Shown: positions 16,410 to 24,444, counted from the first letter of the stretch. The stretch: DNA of 64,000 nt from Sphaerisporangium fuscum (GCF_018531465.1 NZ_JAHDTF010000014.1:211450-275449); one strand, 5' to 3'. Notes: generated by a model not told the origin, from the letters alone. Translations and numbers: made by a program.

Positions 16410-18374
16410 GTGCCAGGGGTGGAGAGGCGATCTCCCGCGTGGGACGACGTCCGATCGGCGCTTCAGGCCGGGGAGCACGCGCTGTACGTGGAGGGGGACC
16501 TGCAGGCCGCCCGCAGGTGGTTCGAGGCCGCCCACGACGCGGCCGAGGTCAGAGGCGACTCTGAGGCGACGGCACGTGCCGCGCTGGGGCTCGGCGGGTT
16601 GTGGGTGCACGAGCACCGGACGGCCACGGGCGCGGCGACGGTGGGGGTACGGCAGAGCCGTGCGCTCTCGCTGGTCGACCCGGCCTCCTCGCTCGCGCTC
16701 CGGCTGCGGGCGAGGCTCGCCGGCGAGGAGGGGTACCGGGCCGGCGACCATAGGACGATCATGGGCGTGGTCGCGGAGGCGAGGGACACCCGCGACGCCG
16801 TGGCGCTCGCCGAGGCGCTGAGCCTGGCCCATCACTGCGTGCTCGGCCCCGAGCACGCGGCCCTGCGCCTGGAACTGGCGCAGGAGATGATCGGCGTCGC
16901 GGTCAGCACCTCTCGCCGCGGCGACCTGGTGATGGGGCTGCTGTGGCGGACGGTCGACCTGTTCCTGGACGGTGACCCGCACGCCGAACGCTCCCTGGAG
17001 GAACTGCGTGGTCTTCTCTCCCCGAAGGACCACCTGGCGGCCGGCTTCGTGATCAGCGCGATCGAGGTGATGCTCCACATCCGGGGCGGCCGGTTCGCCG
17101 AGGCGGAGGCCATGGCGTCCGACTGCGCCGGGCGCGGCATGGCGGCCGGCGACATCGACACCATCGGGTGGTACCGGGCCCAGCTGGGGACGATCCGGTG
17201 GTACCAGGGCAGGGCCTCCGAACTCGTCCCGTTGCTGTCCGAACTCGTGAACTCCCCCGCCCTGAGCACCAACGACAACTCCACCTTCGCGGGCCTCGCC
17301 GTCGCGGCGGCCACCGCCGGAGACCGCCGCCTGGCCACGGCCATGCTGGCACGCCTGCGCGGCCAGGACCTCGCCGACCTGCCACGGTCGAGCAGTTGGC
17401 TGATGTCGATGTACGGGGTGGTGGAGGCGGCGCACCTGCTCGCGGACGACGAGATCTCGGCCCAGGCCTACGCCCTGCTGTCCCCCTTCGCGAGCCGTCC
17501 GGTGATCGCCAGCCTCGGGGTCACCTGCTTCGGCTCGGTGCACCACTCCCTCGGCGTCGCCTCGCTCACCGTCGGCGAGGTGGGCAGGGCGGTGGAGCAT
17601 CTGCGGGCGGCCGTCCGCGGGAACCTCGCGCTGGGGCACTGGCCGGCCGCCGTCCTGTCCCGGTCGCGCCTCGGCCAGGCACTCGCCCTGCGGGACGGCC
17701 CGCACGCGGAGGCGGCCCTGCGCCAGCTCGCCATCGCCGCCCAGGACGCGGCGGCCCTCGGCATGGCACCGCCCGCCGGCGCCGGCCCGGTCGCGCCACC
17801 GGCGACCGGGCACGGCCTGCCGTCCTCGGGGAGCGAGCCGGCGCGGGCGGTGGTGTGCCGGCGCCGAGGCCGGCAGTGGCGCATCGAGCTGGGCGGCCGG
17901 GTCGTGGTCGTCGGCCACAGCGTGGGGATGGGCCACCTGGCCACGCTGCTCGCCAACCCCGGCTACGAGATCTCCGCCACCGACCTCGCGGCCGGCCCTC
18001 AGCCTGGGGACCCGGAGGGGGCGGGCGGCGGCGAGTCCGGCCAGCCGGTCCTGGACGACGAGGCCAAACGCACCTACAAGCAGCGGCTGTCGCAGTTGCA
18101 GGAGGAGATCGAGGAACTCGAGGCGATGAACGACCTCGGGCGCGCCGACACCGTACGCGCGGAGCGGGACTGGCTGATCGCCGAGCTGGCCTCGGCCACC
18201 GGGCTCGGCGGACGCACCCGTAGGTTCGCCGGCAGCGAGGAACGCGCACGGATCGCCGTGGGGAAGGCCATCCGCCGCGCCCTGAACCGCATCACCGAGG
18301 CCGACCCGCTCATCGGCGGCGAATTACGCGCCGCCATCCACACCGGAACGCGCTGCTCCTACCACCCGGCGTAG
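16410..18374 (+). CDS. TPR-type regulator with conserved C-terminal domain
   Basis: A 654-residue protein. The N-terminal 450 residues are helical repeats of TPR character (ALQAGEHALYVEGDLQAARR, VGEVGRAVEHLRAAVRGNLA). After a Pro/Gly linker the C-terminal part (WRIELGGRVVVVGHSVGMGH, then AKRTYKQRLSQLQEEIEELE and ERARIAVGKAIRRALNRITE) matches the tail often seen after AAA/TPR domains in actinobacterial regulators. No P-loop is visible, so this copy lacks the ATPase part. I chose GTG 16410, with GAGGAAG just upstream; ATG 16299 is the alternative. It may regulate the divergent secreted-protein gene. Confidence 0.7.
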   Translation: MPGVERRSPAWDDVRSALQAGEHALYVEGDLQAARRWFEAAHDAAEVRGDSEATARAALGLGGLWVHEHRTATGAATVGVRQSRALSLVDPASSLALRLRARLAGEEGYRAGDHRTIMGVVAEARDTRDAVALAEALSLAHHCVLGPEHAALRLELAQEMIGVAVSTSRRGDLVMGLLWRTVDLFLDGDPHAERSLEELRGLLSPKDHLAAGFVISAIEVMLHIRGGRFAEAEAMASDCAGRGMAAGDIDTIGWYRAQLGTIRWYQGRASELVPLLSELVNSPALSTNDNSTFAGLAVAAATAGDRRLATAMLARLRGQDLADLPRSSSWLMSMYGVVEAAHLLADDEISAQAYALLSPFASRPVIASLGVTCFGSVHHSLGVASLTVGEVGRAVEHLRAAVRGNLALGHWPAAVLSRSRLGQALALRDGPHAEAALRQLAIAAQDAAALGMAPPAGAGPVAPPATGHGLPSSGSEPARAVVCRRRGRQWRIELGGRVVVVGHSVGMGHLATLLANPGYEISATDLAAGPQPGDPEGAGGGESGQPVLDDEAKRTYKQRLSQLQEEIEELEAMNDLGRADTVRAERDWLIAELASATGLGGRTRRFAGSEERARIAVGKAIRRALNRITEADPLIGGELRAAIHTGTRCSYHPA

Positions 18375-18400
18375 GAACGCCCATCGCACGCCGGTAATGG

Positions 18401-18583
18401 TCGGTAGAAGGCCGAGCGGCTGACTCCGGCGCTTTCGGCGACGTCGGAGACGCTGATGCGGGGCAGGTCCTGTTCTTCCACGAGTTAGATCAGTGCGCGT
18501 GCCAGGGCGGATCGGGTGCGGCGTACGCGCCGGTCACTCGGTGGGGTGGTGCTGTGTCTGGTGGTGGCCACGTCTTCCAGCAT
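18401..18583 (-). pseudogene. Broken TetR-family regulator
   Basis: Reading minus from ATG 18583, the frame gives RRVRRTRSALARALI, a TAA stop at 18485-18487, then in the same frame LVEEQDLPRISVSDVAESAG and VSRSAFYR. That is a TetR N-terminal DNA-binding domain interrupted by one stop codon. The similarity ends at FYR near 18401, where the ligand-binding half is missing and the preceding gene's end begins. The gene therefore cannot make a full repressor. It faces the P450 operon across an intact palindrome. Confidence 0.75.
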
Positions 18584-18592
18584 ATCGAACGG

Positions 18593-18622
18593 CTACAGGT
18601 GTAAGTTTTCTTGCAGCTGTAG
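18593..18622. promoter_or_regulatory. Palindromic operator before the P450 genes
   Basis: CTACAGGTGTAAG at 18593-18605 and CTTGCAGCTGTAG at 18610-18622 are inverted repeats (11 of 13 positions complementary) around TTTT. The position, ten bases from the start of the broken TetR gene and 150 bp before the P450, is that of a TetR operator. With the adjacent TetR broken, it may be unoccupied or read by a paralogue. Confidence 0.65.
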
Positions 18623-18769
18623 GTTAGTGTGTGGGCCGGACGACGAAGGGATCTCCACCCACGTACGACCGGCCGCCGCCGTCGGAACAGATCCCGGCCG
18701 GCGCCTGGCAGCCGGACCCGCCGCTCACGCCCGCCCGAGGAATCAGCAGGACCCCCGAGGAGATATCGA

Positions 18770-19984
18770 ATGAGTGTCAACGAGCAGGTCCTGAACTACC
18801 CGATCCCGAATGACGCCGCGCTCGACCCGCCTCCGGAATGGGCCGAGCTGCGCGGCAAGTGCCCTGTCGCCCACGTGACATTGCCCAGTGGCGACCAGGC
18901 GGCGCTGCTGACCCGCTACGAGGACGTCAAGCAGGTGCTGGCCGATCCGCGCTTCACCCGCCTGCTGAACGCGCCCGACGCGGCCCGGCTGTCGGCCACC
19001 GAGGACGGCGGGCTGTTCAGCAGCGAAATGGCGGCGATCATCCCCGACGGCGGTGAGGAGCACCAGCACTGGCGGCGGCTGGTGGGCAAGTGGTTCACCG
19101 CCAAGCGCATGAACGCCATCCGGCCCACGATGGCGCGGATCGCCGAGGACCTCATCGACGACATGGTCGAGCGCGGCGCCCCCGGCGACCTCAAGGCGTC
19201 CCTGGGCTTTCCGCTGCCGGTGTACGTCATCTGCGACATGCTCGGCGTGCCCGCCGAAGACCGGGACCGGTTCTCGTACTGGTCGGACACCCTGCTCAAC
19301 CTCACCCGCTACGGCAAGGCGGAGATCGAGGCCGCCCAGGCCGAGTTCTTCCAGTACATGTCCGACCACCTCGCCGCCAAGCGCGCCCAGCCCGGCGACG
19401 ACCTGCTGAGCGAGCTGATCGCGGCCGGCACGCCCGAGGAGGGCGGGCTGAACGACCTGCAGATCCTGGTCACCGGCATGGCCCTGCTGGTCGCCGGGCA
19501 CGAGACCACCGCCAACATGATCGGCAAGATGGTCTCGATGCTGCTGGCGGACCGAACCCGCTGGGAGGCGCTGCTGGCCGACCCGTCGCTGATCCGCACG
19601 ACGGTGGAGGAGTCGCTGCGCCTGGACGCCAACTCCGGCTTCGGCCTGCCGCGTTACCTCAAGGAGGAGACCGAGGTCAGCGGCGTACACCTGCCCAAGG
19701 GCACCACGGTCGTCTGCAGCATGGCCGCGGCCAACCGCGACGAGAGCGCGTTCGACGCCGCCGAGCGGTTCGACCTGACCCGCAGCCCGAACCCCCACCT
19801 GGCGTTCGGCGCCGGGGCGCACTCCTGCCTCGGCCAGGCGCTCGCCCGCACCGAGCTGCAGGTCGTGCTGGAGGTGCTGCTGCGCAGGCTGCCGACCCTG
19901 GACCTGGCGGTGCCGGTGGAGGAACTGGAGCGCGTGGAGGGGCTGGCCGTCGGCGGCCTGCGCACCGTGCCGGTCCGCTGGTAA
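18770..19984 (+). CDS. Cytochrome P450
   Basis: A 404-residue bacterial class I cytochrome P450. Seen: the I-helix oxygen motif AGHETT (near residue 240), the ExxR motif in VEESLRLDA, and the haem loop FGAGAHSCLGQALAR with the Cys ligand. It would hydroxylate or otherwise oxidise a small molecule using electrons from the ferredoxin encoded 21 bp downstream. ATG 18770 has GAGGAGA ahead. No biosynthetic cluster is next to it, so the substrate is open; a xenobiotic or the inducer of the lost TetR is possible. Confidence 0.92.
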   Translation: MSVNEQVLNYPIPNDAALDPPPEWAELRGKCPVAHVTLPSGDQAALLTRYEDVKQVLADPRFTRLLNAPDAARLSATEDGGLFSSEMAAIIPDGGEEHQHWRRLVGKWFTAKRMNAIRPTMARIAEDLIDDMVERGAPGDLKASLGFPLPVYVICDMLGVPAEDRDRFSYWSDTLLNLTRYGKAEIEAAQAEFFQYMSDHLAAKRAQPGDDLLSELIAAGTPEEGGLNDLQILVTGMALLVAGHETTANMIGKMVSMLLADRTRWEALLADPSLIRTTVEESLRLDANSGFGLPRYLKEETEVSGVHLPKGTTVVCSMAAANRDESAFDAAERFDLTRSPNPHLAFGAGAHSCLGQALARTELQVVLEVLLRRLPTLDLAVPVEELERVEGLAVGGLRTVPVRW

Positions 19985-20005
19985 TCAGAACGAGGAGAAA
20001 ACGGT

Positions 20006-20203
20006 ATGAAAGTCATCGTCGACGAGGACAAGTGCTGCGGCGCGGGCCAGTGCGTGCTGATCGCGCCGGAGGTGTTCGACCAGCGTGACGACGACGGCAT
20101 CGTCGTCCTGCTGGAACCCGAGCCCGGCGCGGACCAGCACGCCGCGGTCCGCGAGGCCGCCGCGGTCTGCCCCGCGTCCGCCATCGAGGTGACCTCTGAC
20201 TGA
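20006..20203 (+). CDS. [3Fe-4S] ferredoxin
   Basis: A 65-residue P450-partner ferredoxin. The cluster ligands are Cys in DKCCGAGQC (C-x5-C counted from the first Cys) and Cys in AAVCPASAIEV; Ala in place of the usual second Cys-x2 ligand indicates a 3Fe-4S cluster. APEVFDQRDDDGIVVLL is the usual core. GAGGAGAAAA precedes the ATG. It delivers electrons to the P450. No ferredoxin reductase lies in the window. Confidence 0.9.
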   Translation: MKVIVDEDKCCGAGQCVLIAPEVFDQRDDDGIVVLLEPEPGADQHAAVREAAAVCPASAIEVTSD

Positions 20204-20302
20204 TCCGCACGCACCTCGTCGACGCACCGGCCGTGGTCGCCGGCCGGCGATGAACGAGGCGGTCGGGGACGCTGCCGTCAGGGCGAAACATCTGAGGCGC
20301 AG

Positions 20303-20590
20303 GTGAACGGCAGGCCACTGCTCATGCTGACCCTGTACGTCGTGCTGCCCGCCCAGCATGTCGTCAAGGGACTGGCCCTCGCCTATGCCGCCGCGCTGGC
20401 GCTTGCCTCGCTCTGGGTGGTCCGGCGCGCGTTCGGAGGCCTCGGGTTCCTCGGCGCGCTCATCGTCCTGGCCGTGGGCGGCGGCCTCGGCATACTGCTC
20501 TACCTTGGCACCGCCCACGCGATGCGCGTCTCCGAGATCAGCTCGATCGTCGGACTGGTCGCGCGTCCCGTCCGCCGCTACGTCCGGTAG
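20303..20590 (+). CDS. Small membrane protein
   Basis: A 95-residue protein with three hydrophobic segments (LLMLTLYVVLPAQHVVKGLA, ALALASLWVVRRAF, LGALIVLAVGGGLGILLYLG) and a basic tail (ARPVRRYVR). GTG 20303 is the only good start. Its last 13 bases overlap the 3' end of the convergent IF-1 gene. The family is not recognised. Its hydrophobic pattern and length support a real gene, but only moderately. Confidence 0.5.
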   Translation: MNGRPLLMLTLYVVLPAQHVVKGLALAYAAALALASLWVVRRAFGGLGFLGALIVLAVGGGLGILLYLGTAHAMRVSEISSIVGLVARPVRRYVR

Positions 20591-20802
20591 CGGAAGAGGA
20601 TCCGGCCGCGGGTGAGGTCGTACGGGCTGAGCTCCACGAGCACCCGGTCGTGCAGCACGATCTTGATGTGGTTCTTGCGTATCTTCCCGCTGATGTGCGC
20701 GAGCACCTTGTGCCCGTTCTGGAGTTCCACCGTGAAGGTGGCGTTGCGCAGGCATTCGAGGACGGTGCCCTCGATTTCGATGCCCCCTGCTGTTCTTGTC
20801 AT
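20578..20802 (-). CDS. infA: Translation initiation factor IF-1 paralogue
   Basis: A 74-residue S1/OB-fold protein of the IF-1 family: IEIEGTVLECLRNATFTVEL, VLAHISGKIRKNHIKIVLHD, and the ending DLTRGRILFRYRT. IF-1 occupies the ribosomal A site during initiation. The housekeeping infA normally sits with ribosomal protein genes (rpmJ, rpsM); none is here, so this is an extra copy. It lies 68 bp downstream of the GNAT gene on the same strand and probably belongs to the leader-peptide-controlled unit. Inference: it may adjust initiation when ribosomes are stressed, for example by antibiotics. Confidence 0.85.
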   Translation of the reverse strand: MTRTAGGIEIEGTVLECLRNATFTVELQNGHKVLAHISGKIRKNHIKIVLHDRVLVELSPYDLTRGRILFRYRT

Positions 20803-20870
20803 ATTCTCGTGTTTCTCCGGTCGGTGACTGTGATGTGGGTGAGGAAAGGGAATCCGTCGACGGTGGGACG

Positions 20871-21668
20871 TCAGCGGAGTACCAACTCCAGGTTGCTGTT
20901 CGCGCGCCTGGCGCCGGCGCCCTCGAACAGCGCCATGGCCGCTGCGTTGGATTCGTTCACCTCGGCCGATGCCGTTTCGATCCCGCCGCTGTGCAGCGAA
21001 CCCAGCACGTGGGCGAGCAGCGCCCGGGCGATGCCGCGGCGGTGCTGGTCGGACCGGACCGCGAGCAGCCCGATCCGTGGCTGCCGGGGCACCGGCGCCA
21101 GGCGGACCAGTCCCACGTATTCGTCGGACCGTGCTGCCACCGCGTACTTCGACGGGTCTAGCACGGTGACGTCGGCCGGGCGGGGCAACACCTCAGCGGG
21201 CATCTCCTGCCACCCGACGGTGGCCTCGACCTCGTCGCGGATCACGCGGTCCAAGGCGCGCAGAGGACCCTCCTCCGCCGCGCCGAGGGCCATGATCGTC
21301 ACGTCCGGCGGTGGTAGCGCCGCGCCGAGTCCCGTGACCCGCGGATCGGTGGGCACGAGGTACTCCCACTCGCGGCGCCGCGTCGTGAAGCCGGCCCGCG
21401 CCCAATGGGACGTCAACTCGAGGTCGACCTCGTCGACCAGCGTGTACAGCGGCTTCGGCAGGTCCGCCAGCATGGCTTCGGCGAGCCGGTCGAAGGCCGC
21501 ACCGTGCCAGGCGTCGATGCTGACGAAGATCCGCCCGTCGGGCCTGCGCGAAGTGTCGCCGCGGCCGACCACCCGGTCGTCCTCGACGGCGTGCCATTGC
21601 GTCTCCGCGACCCGCTTGATCACTACGGCGGGCTTGCCCAGGCCCGAAGTGGAATGCATTGAATTCAT
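20871..21668 (-). CDS. GNAT-family N-acetyltransferase
   Basis: A 265-residue protein with a C-terminal GNAT domain: the acetyl-CoA loop RSDQHRRGIARALLAHVLG followed by NESNAAAMALFEGAGAR. The N-terminal half looks like a second, degenerate GNAT domain. ATG 21668 is chosen for GGAAGG eight bases upstream; the frame extends to a GTG at 21716 that begins exactly after the leader-peptide stop. The ribosome site falls in a stable hairpin (21673-21715), so translation is probably controlled. Acetylation of an antibiotic or a small amine is plausible from the regulation, but the substrate is not shown. Confidence 0.8.
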   Translation of the reverse strand: MNSMHSTSGLGKPAVVIKRVAETQWHAVEDDRVVGRGDTSRRPDGRIFVSIDAWHGAAFDRLAEAMLADLPKPLYTLVDEVDLELTSHWARAGFTTRRREWEYLVPTDPRVTGLGAALPPPDVTIMALGAAEEGPLRALDRVIRDEVEATVGWQEMPAEVLPRPADVTVLDPSKYAVAARSDEYVGLVRLAPVPRQPRIGLLAVRSDQHRRGIARALLAHVLGSLHSGGIETASAEVNESNAAAMALFEGAGARRANSNLELVLR

Positions 21669-21672
21669 AGGT

Positions 21673-21715
21673 TGTCGCCTTCCGGGATTGCCTGGTCGAA
21701 GCGCTCCCGGCGACA
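21673..21715 (-). promoter_or_regulatory. Hairpin that hides the GNAT ribosome site
   Basis: TGTCG at 21673-21677 pairs with CGACA at 21711-21715, and CCGGGA at 21682-21687 with TCCCGG at 21705-21710: 11 pairs around a 17-base loop. The complement of the GNAT ribosome site (CCTTCC, 21678-21683) lies in this stem and its bulge. The 5' arm begins one base after the leader-peptide stop. This is the geometry of a translational attenuator. Confidence 0.6.
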
Positions 21716-21716
21716 C

Positions 21717-21776
21717 CTACGTCAATCGCCCAACCGTGACGACGAGGGGGAGCACCCACATCGATACAGCGTTCAT
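21717..21776 (-). CDS. Leader peptide, 19 residues
   Basis: ATG 21776 has a perfect AGGAGGT seven bases upstream (21784-21790) and encodes MNAVSMWVLPLVVTVGRLT followed by TAG. The Shine-Dalgarno is the strongest in this part of the window, yet the product is only 19 residues, hydrophobic, with no plausible enzymatic role. The stop is followed directly by the hairpin arm that sequesters the GNAT ribosome site. Known: leader peptides of cat and erm genes stall antibiotic-bound ribosomes and so open such hairpins. Inference: this peptide does the same for the GNAT/IF-1 unit. Confidence 0.6.
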   Translation of the reverse strand: MNAVSMWVLPLVVTVGRLT

Positions 21777-21813
21777 GGGTCTCACCTCCTAGCGGCCTGT
21801 CACGGTCTCTCGG

Positions 21814-21852
21814 ACGCTATCAGTCCGAACCCGGTCCCGCCCACCCATTTTC
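21814..21852 (-). promoter_or_regulatory. Candidate promoter of the leader/GNAT/IF-1 unit
   Basis: On the minus strand TAGCGT (21814-21819) fits a TAnnnT -10 box; 18 bases upstream lies a poor -35 (TGGGCG), directly preceded by GGG and AAAAT (21848-21852). A weak -35 with an A/T-rich patch just upstream recalls WhiB7-dependent promoters. It would give an untranslated leader of about 30 bases before the leader-peptide ATG. Confidence 0.4.
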
Positions 21853-22195
21853 CGCCGGCCGGCTCGGCCGGTGTCGCGCCTCGTCCTCCTGGGCGGGCGC
21901 CTTCCTCGCTGGACGCACCGCGCCCGTCCTTCAGCGGATCACGGTCGCGATCAGGTCTCACGGCGTCACGACCACCGTGACCGGCGGCTGACACCCATCG
22001 CCCGCGCCTTCTACGCCGGTGCAGGATGACGGTCAGCGCGGCGGCAGGTCGAGGTGGTGGTTCATGTCGAGTTCGAACCGGCGCCCCAAAGCGGAGGGCC
22101 ATGACGCCGGGCGGGCACGCCCTCCTCCCCCGCACCGTCAGACCGATCAGGATCGAAGAAGCGGGGGGAACAGGGCCGGTCGTAGCGTTTCCGAC
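21853..22195. other. Intergenic stretch without a recognisable gene
   Basis: Between the candidate GNAT promoter and the glyoxalase start. Frames here are Arg/Pro-rich and not protein-like on either strand. It should hold the promoter of the glyoxalase gene, but I cannot place boxes with confidence. Confidence 0.5.
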
Positions 22196-22612
22196 ATGGA
22201 ACTCACCCTTCACTACTGCTACATCACCATCGACGACGGCGACAAGGCGCTGGCCTTCTACCGGGACGTTCTCGGCCTGGAGGTGCGCAACGACGTCGCC
22301 TACGGGGGCGCGCGCTGGCTGACCATGGGCCCGGCGTCGCAGCCGGAGGTCAACATCGTCCTGGAGACCCTCAACGCCGACCCGGCCGCCTCCCCCGAGG
22401 AGCGCAAGGCGCTGGGCGAGCTGCTCGCCAACGGCAAGCTGCGCGCCGTCGTCTTCGCCACCCCCGACTGCGACGCCACCTTCGAGCAGATCCGCGCCTC
22501 CGGCGCCGAGGTCCTCCAAGAGCCGATCGAACAGCCCTACGGCGTCCGCGACTGCGCCTTCCGCGACCCGGCGGGCAACATGATCCGCTTCCAGCAGCTG
22601 AAGACGGCCTGA
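22196..22612 (+). CDS. VOC-superfamily (glyoxalase/dioxygenase-fold) protein
   Basis: A 138-residue vicinal-oxygen-chelate protein: LHYCYITIDDGDKALAFYRD at the N-terminus, VNIVLETLNADPAASPEER in the middle, and the closing YGVRDCAFRDPAGNMIRFQQ with the conserved Asp-Pro-Gly-Asn. Metal ligands would be His6 and a Glu in the second half. ATG 22196 begins the homology. Possible roles are lyase, dioxygenase or antibiotic-binding resistance protein; the context does not decide. Transcribed alone. Confidence 0.8.
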   Translation: MELTLHYCYITIDDGDKALAFYRDVLGLEVRNDVAYGGARWLTMGPASQPEVNIVLETLNADPAASPEERKALGELLANGKLRAVVFATPDCDATFEQIRASGAEVLQEPIEQPYGVRDCAFRDPAGNMIRFQQLKTA

Positions 22613-22821
22613 CAGGCGACCTGGGGAGAGCGGCCACGGCCGCCTTGCCAGAGGTCGCGCCGCGGGTGCGGCGCGCCGTACCCGCCCCGGGCCGTCGCCG
22701 GCTCACGGCCCGCCGAGTCGCCGCGCTCACCCACAACCTGAGCCTCTACCCGGCCGCCCGCTGAGTTCGACGGCGCTCAGCTGATCGCGGTGCAACCATC
22801 GAGGTGCTGCGGGAGTCTCGC

Positions 22822-22875
22822 ATGTCGAAGGTCGAGCTGTACGCGGCGATCCGCCGTGACACACGCGCCGGATGC
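22822..22875 (+). mobile_element. N-terminal fragment of an IS21-type transposase
   Basis: ATG 22822 opens MSKVELYAAIRRDTRAG, the usual start of an actinobacterial IS21 IstA transposase, but the homology stops after about 17 residues and the frame turns to noise. The rest of the 22613-22945 gap holds no other recognisable gene. A C-terminal part of the same transposase type lies at 25083. Called by recall of the family pattern. Confidence 0.5.
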
Positions 22876-22945
22876 CGGCCGCAGGTCCGCCCCACAGGCG
22901 CAGGACCCGGTGGCCGCTCACCGGGGTCACTGCGCGGTCGCGGGC

Positions 22946-23596
22946 TCAGGTCACGGTGAAGGTGAGCGGGCCGGCCAGGGTGCTGTAACCGTCCTTGTCA
23001 CCCTTGATGAACAAGGTCTCTTCCTGCGACTGGTCCGGTGATTTGATCATCACGGCGTGGTCGAAGTCGGCCCTCATGTCCGAGGGCACATTCAGCCAGC
23101 TCCATTTGGGCATGTCGACCAGGGCGCCTTTGTAGGTACAGCCGCCGTTGGCCCCCCACTCGATGATCGCGCACTGGCTCCCCTTGAACAGCATGGTGCT
23201 GTCGTCCGGCAGTCCCATGACGGCGTCGAGGCCGCTGCGAAACCCGTCCGGGATGTGGCGCCCGAAGTCCGGTAGATCGATGATCGGCCCCTGATATCTG
23301 GCCGCGACGCCCCACTCCCAGTCCAGACACTTGTCTTCGTCGATGAATATCGTCCGCCGAGCTCCTGTGGTACCCCGCACTTCGAACGCCGCGTCGCTAT
23401 AGGTGACGAACGGCTCGGGTATCCCGGCCAGTTGCTTGTCGTAGGCGTCCAGCAGCCGCCCTGCGGAGATCAGCCTCTCCAGGTTGATCTTCGCGACCTG
23501 GCCGTCCCGGAGAAACAGCGCTTCCCATGGATCTTGCCGGCCCGGAATGATCGCCTTGAACCCTGTGGGCTTCGTCGTCCGCACGAACTGCACCAT
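22946..23596 (-). CDS. Hemopexin-repeat-like protein
   Basis: A 216-residue protein with repeats of hemopexin type: FRSGLDAVMGLPDDSTMLFK with GSQCAIIEW, and ADFDHAVMIKSPDQSQEETL with FIKGDKDGY, each being a D-A-x-x-x-P-x(n)-F-K-G-x-x-x-x unit. Four such units would make one beta-propeller. No signal peptide is visible, so it is probably cytoplasmic. Hemopexin-like domains in bacteria bind metals, small molecules or proteins. The gene lies in a scarred region with transposase remnants on both sides and may be transferred cargo. Confidence 0.65.
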   Translation of the reverse strand: MVQFVRTTKPTGFKAIIPGRQDPWEALFLRDGQVAKINLERLISAGRLLDAYDKQLAGIPEPFVTYSDAAFEVRGTTGARRTIFIDEDKCLDWEWGVAARYQGPIIDLPDFGRHIPDGFRSGLDAVMGLPDDSTMLFKGSQCAIIEWGANGGCTYKGALVDMPKWSWLNVPSDMRADFDHAVMIKSPDQSQEETLFIKGDKDGYSTLAGPLTFTVT

Positions 23597-24129
23597 CCCT
23601 GCGCCTCCTGGCCGGGCCCTGGAGGGCCCACGCCGGTGACGTTAAGGGATCACGAACGACGATCACAATAACCACAAAATGGCAGGTTGGACCGAAACAA
23701 ACGGGATGGACACCTCATGTCCATTGCGGACGCCGATAATTTTTCGGTTTCGCGCTCGGCCGCGACCAGCAGAGCCCGCGCCACCTTCTCTGCCTCGGCG
23801 TGAATTCGCAGGTCCGGGTTGAAGCGCCCAAGCCTCACCCCGGCCGCACAAGGGGGAGATCACATCCGTTCTGCCACCCCGCCCCATCAGCACCGGAAGA
23901 AGATCACCGTAAACATCACCATCGCGTGGCCTCATCCGGCCAGCACCAGCGCAGCGGCAGTGATCATGAAGCCGTCCGTGCCCAGGTGCCCTTACTCCGG
24001 GTAGGGACATGACGGCATCCAGGCTCCGATTTCAGACAGCATGCTGAGAAAAGGATTCGAGCATGCGGAAGATCGGGATTCCCATGGCGGCCATGCACAT
24101 GACCAGCATCGAGCCGCCGATTCCAAAGA
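23597..24129. other. Eroded region with membrane-protein scraps
   Basis: No intact gene is supported. On the minus strand, short frames look like pieces of small membrane proteins: GIGGSMLVMCMAAMGIPIF near 24060-24125 and MITAAALVLAG followed by a stop and GHAMVMFTVIFF near 23900-23975. A helical stretch, HAEAEKVARALLVAAERETE, ends near 23650-23838. These are probably decayed genes. The base composition is lower in GC than in the neighbours. Confidence 0.4.
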
Positions 24130-24370
24130 AGGTCCCAAGCTCCGGCGCGAGATGCACCGCAGGATGCTCGGCAACGGCTACTGCGCCCGCCCAGTCGAGA
24201 TGGACTGCCCTTTCGAGTCGATCTGCGAGTCATGCACCTTCTTCGTGACGACCATCGAGTTCCGCCCGACCCTGGAACGCCAGCGAGACGATGCGGCGGC
24301 CAAGGGCCAAGTCGCTCGTGAGCAGATCTTCAACAGGCTCCTCAACCGGCTCGACGGGGAAGCTTCCTGA
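24130..24370 (+). pseudogene. C-terminal remnant of a tyrosine-recombinase-type integrase
   Basis: The frame encodes MHRRMLGNGYCARPVEMDCP, then FESICESCTFFVTTIEFRPT and ERQRDDAAAKGQ before a TGA at 24370. This Cys-containing tail (GYC...DC...C.SC) is what I recall at the end of Tn554-like tyrosine recombinases. The catalytic part with the Arg-His-Arg-Tyr residues is missing. Upstream the frame degrades. It marks the end of a lost mobile element. Confidence 0.55.
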
Positions 24371-24444
24371 ACTCGTCTTCAAACCTCGAAGGAGGTCCAT
24401 GGCAGCCTGGGCAGACCCCGTGGACACCCAATGCCAAATCGAAG

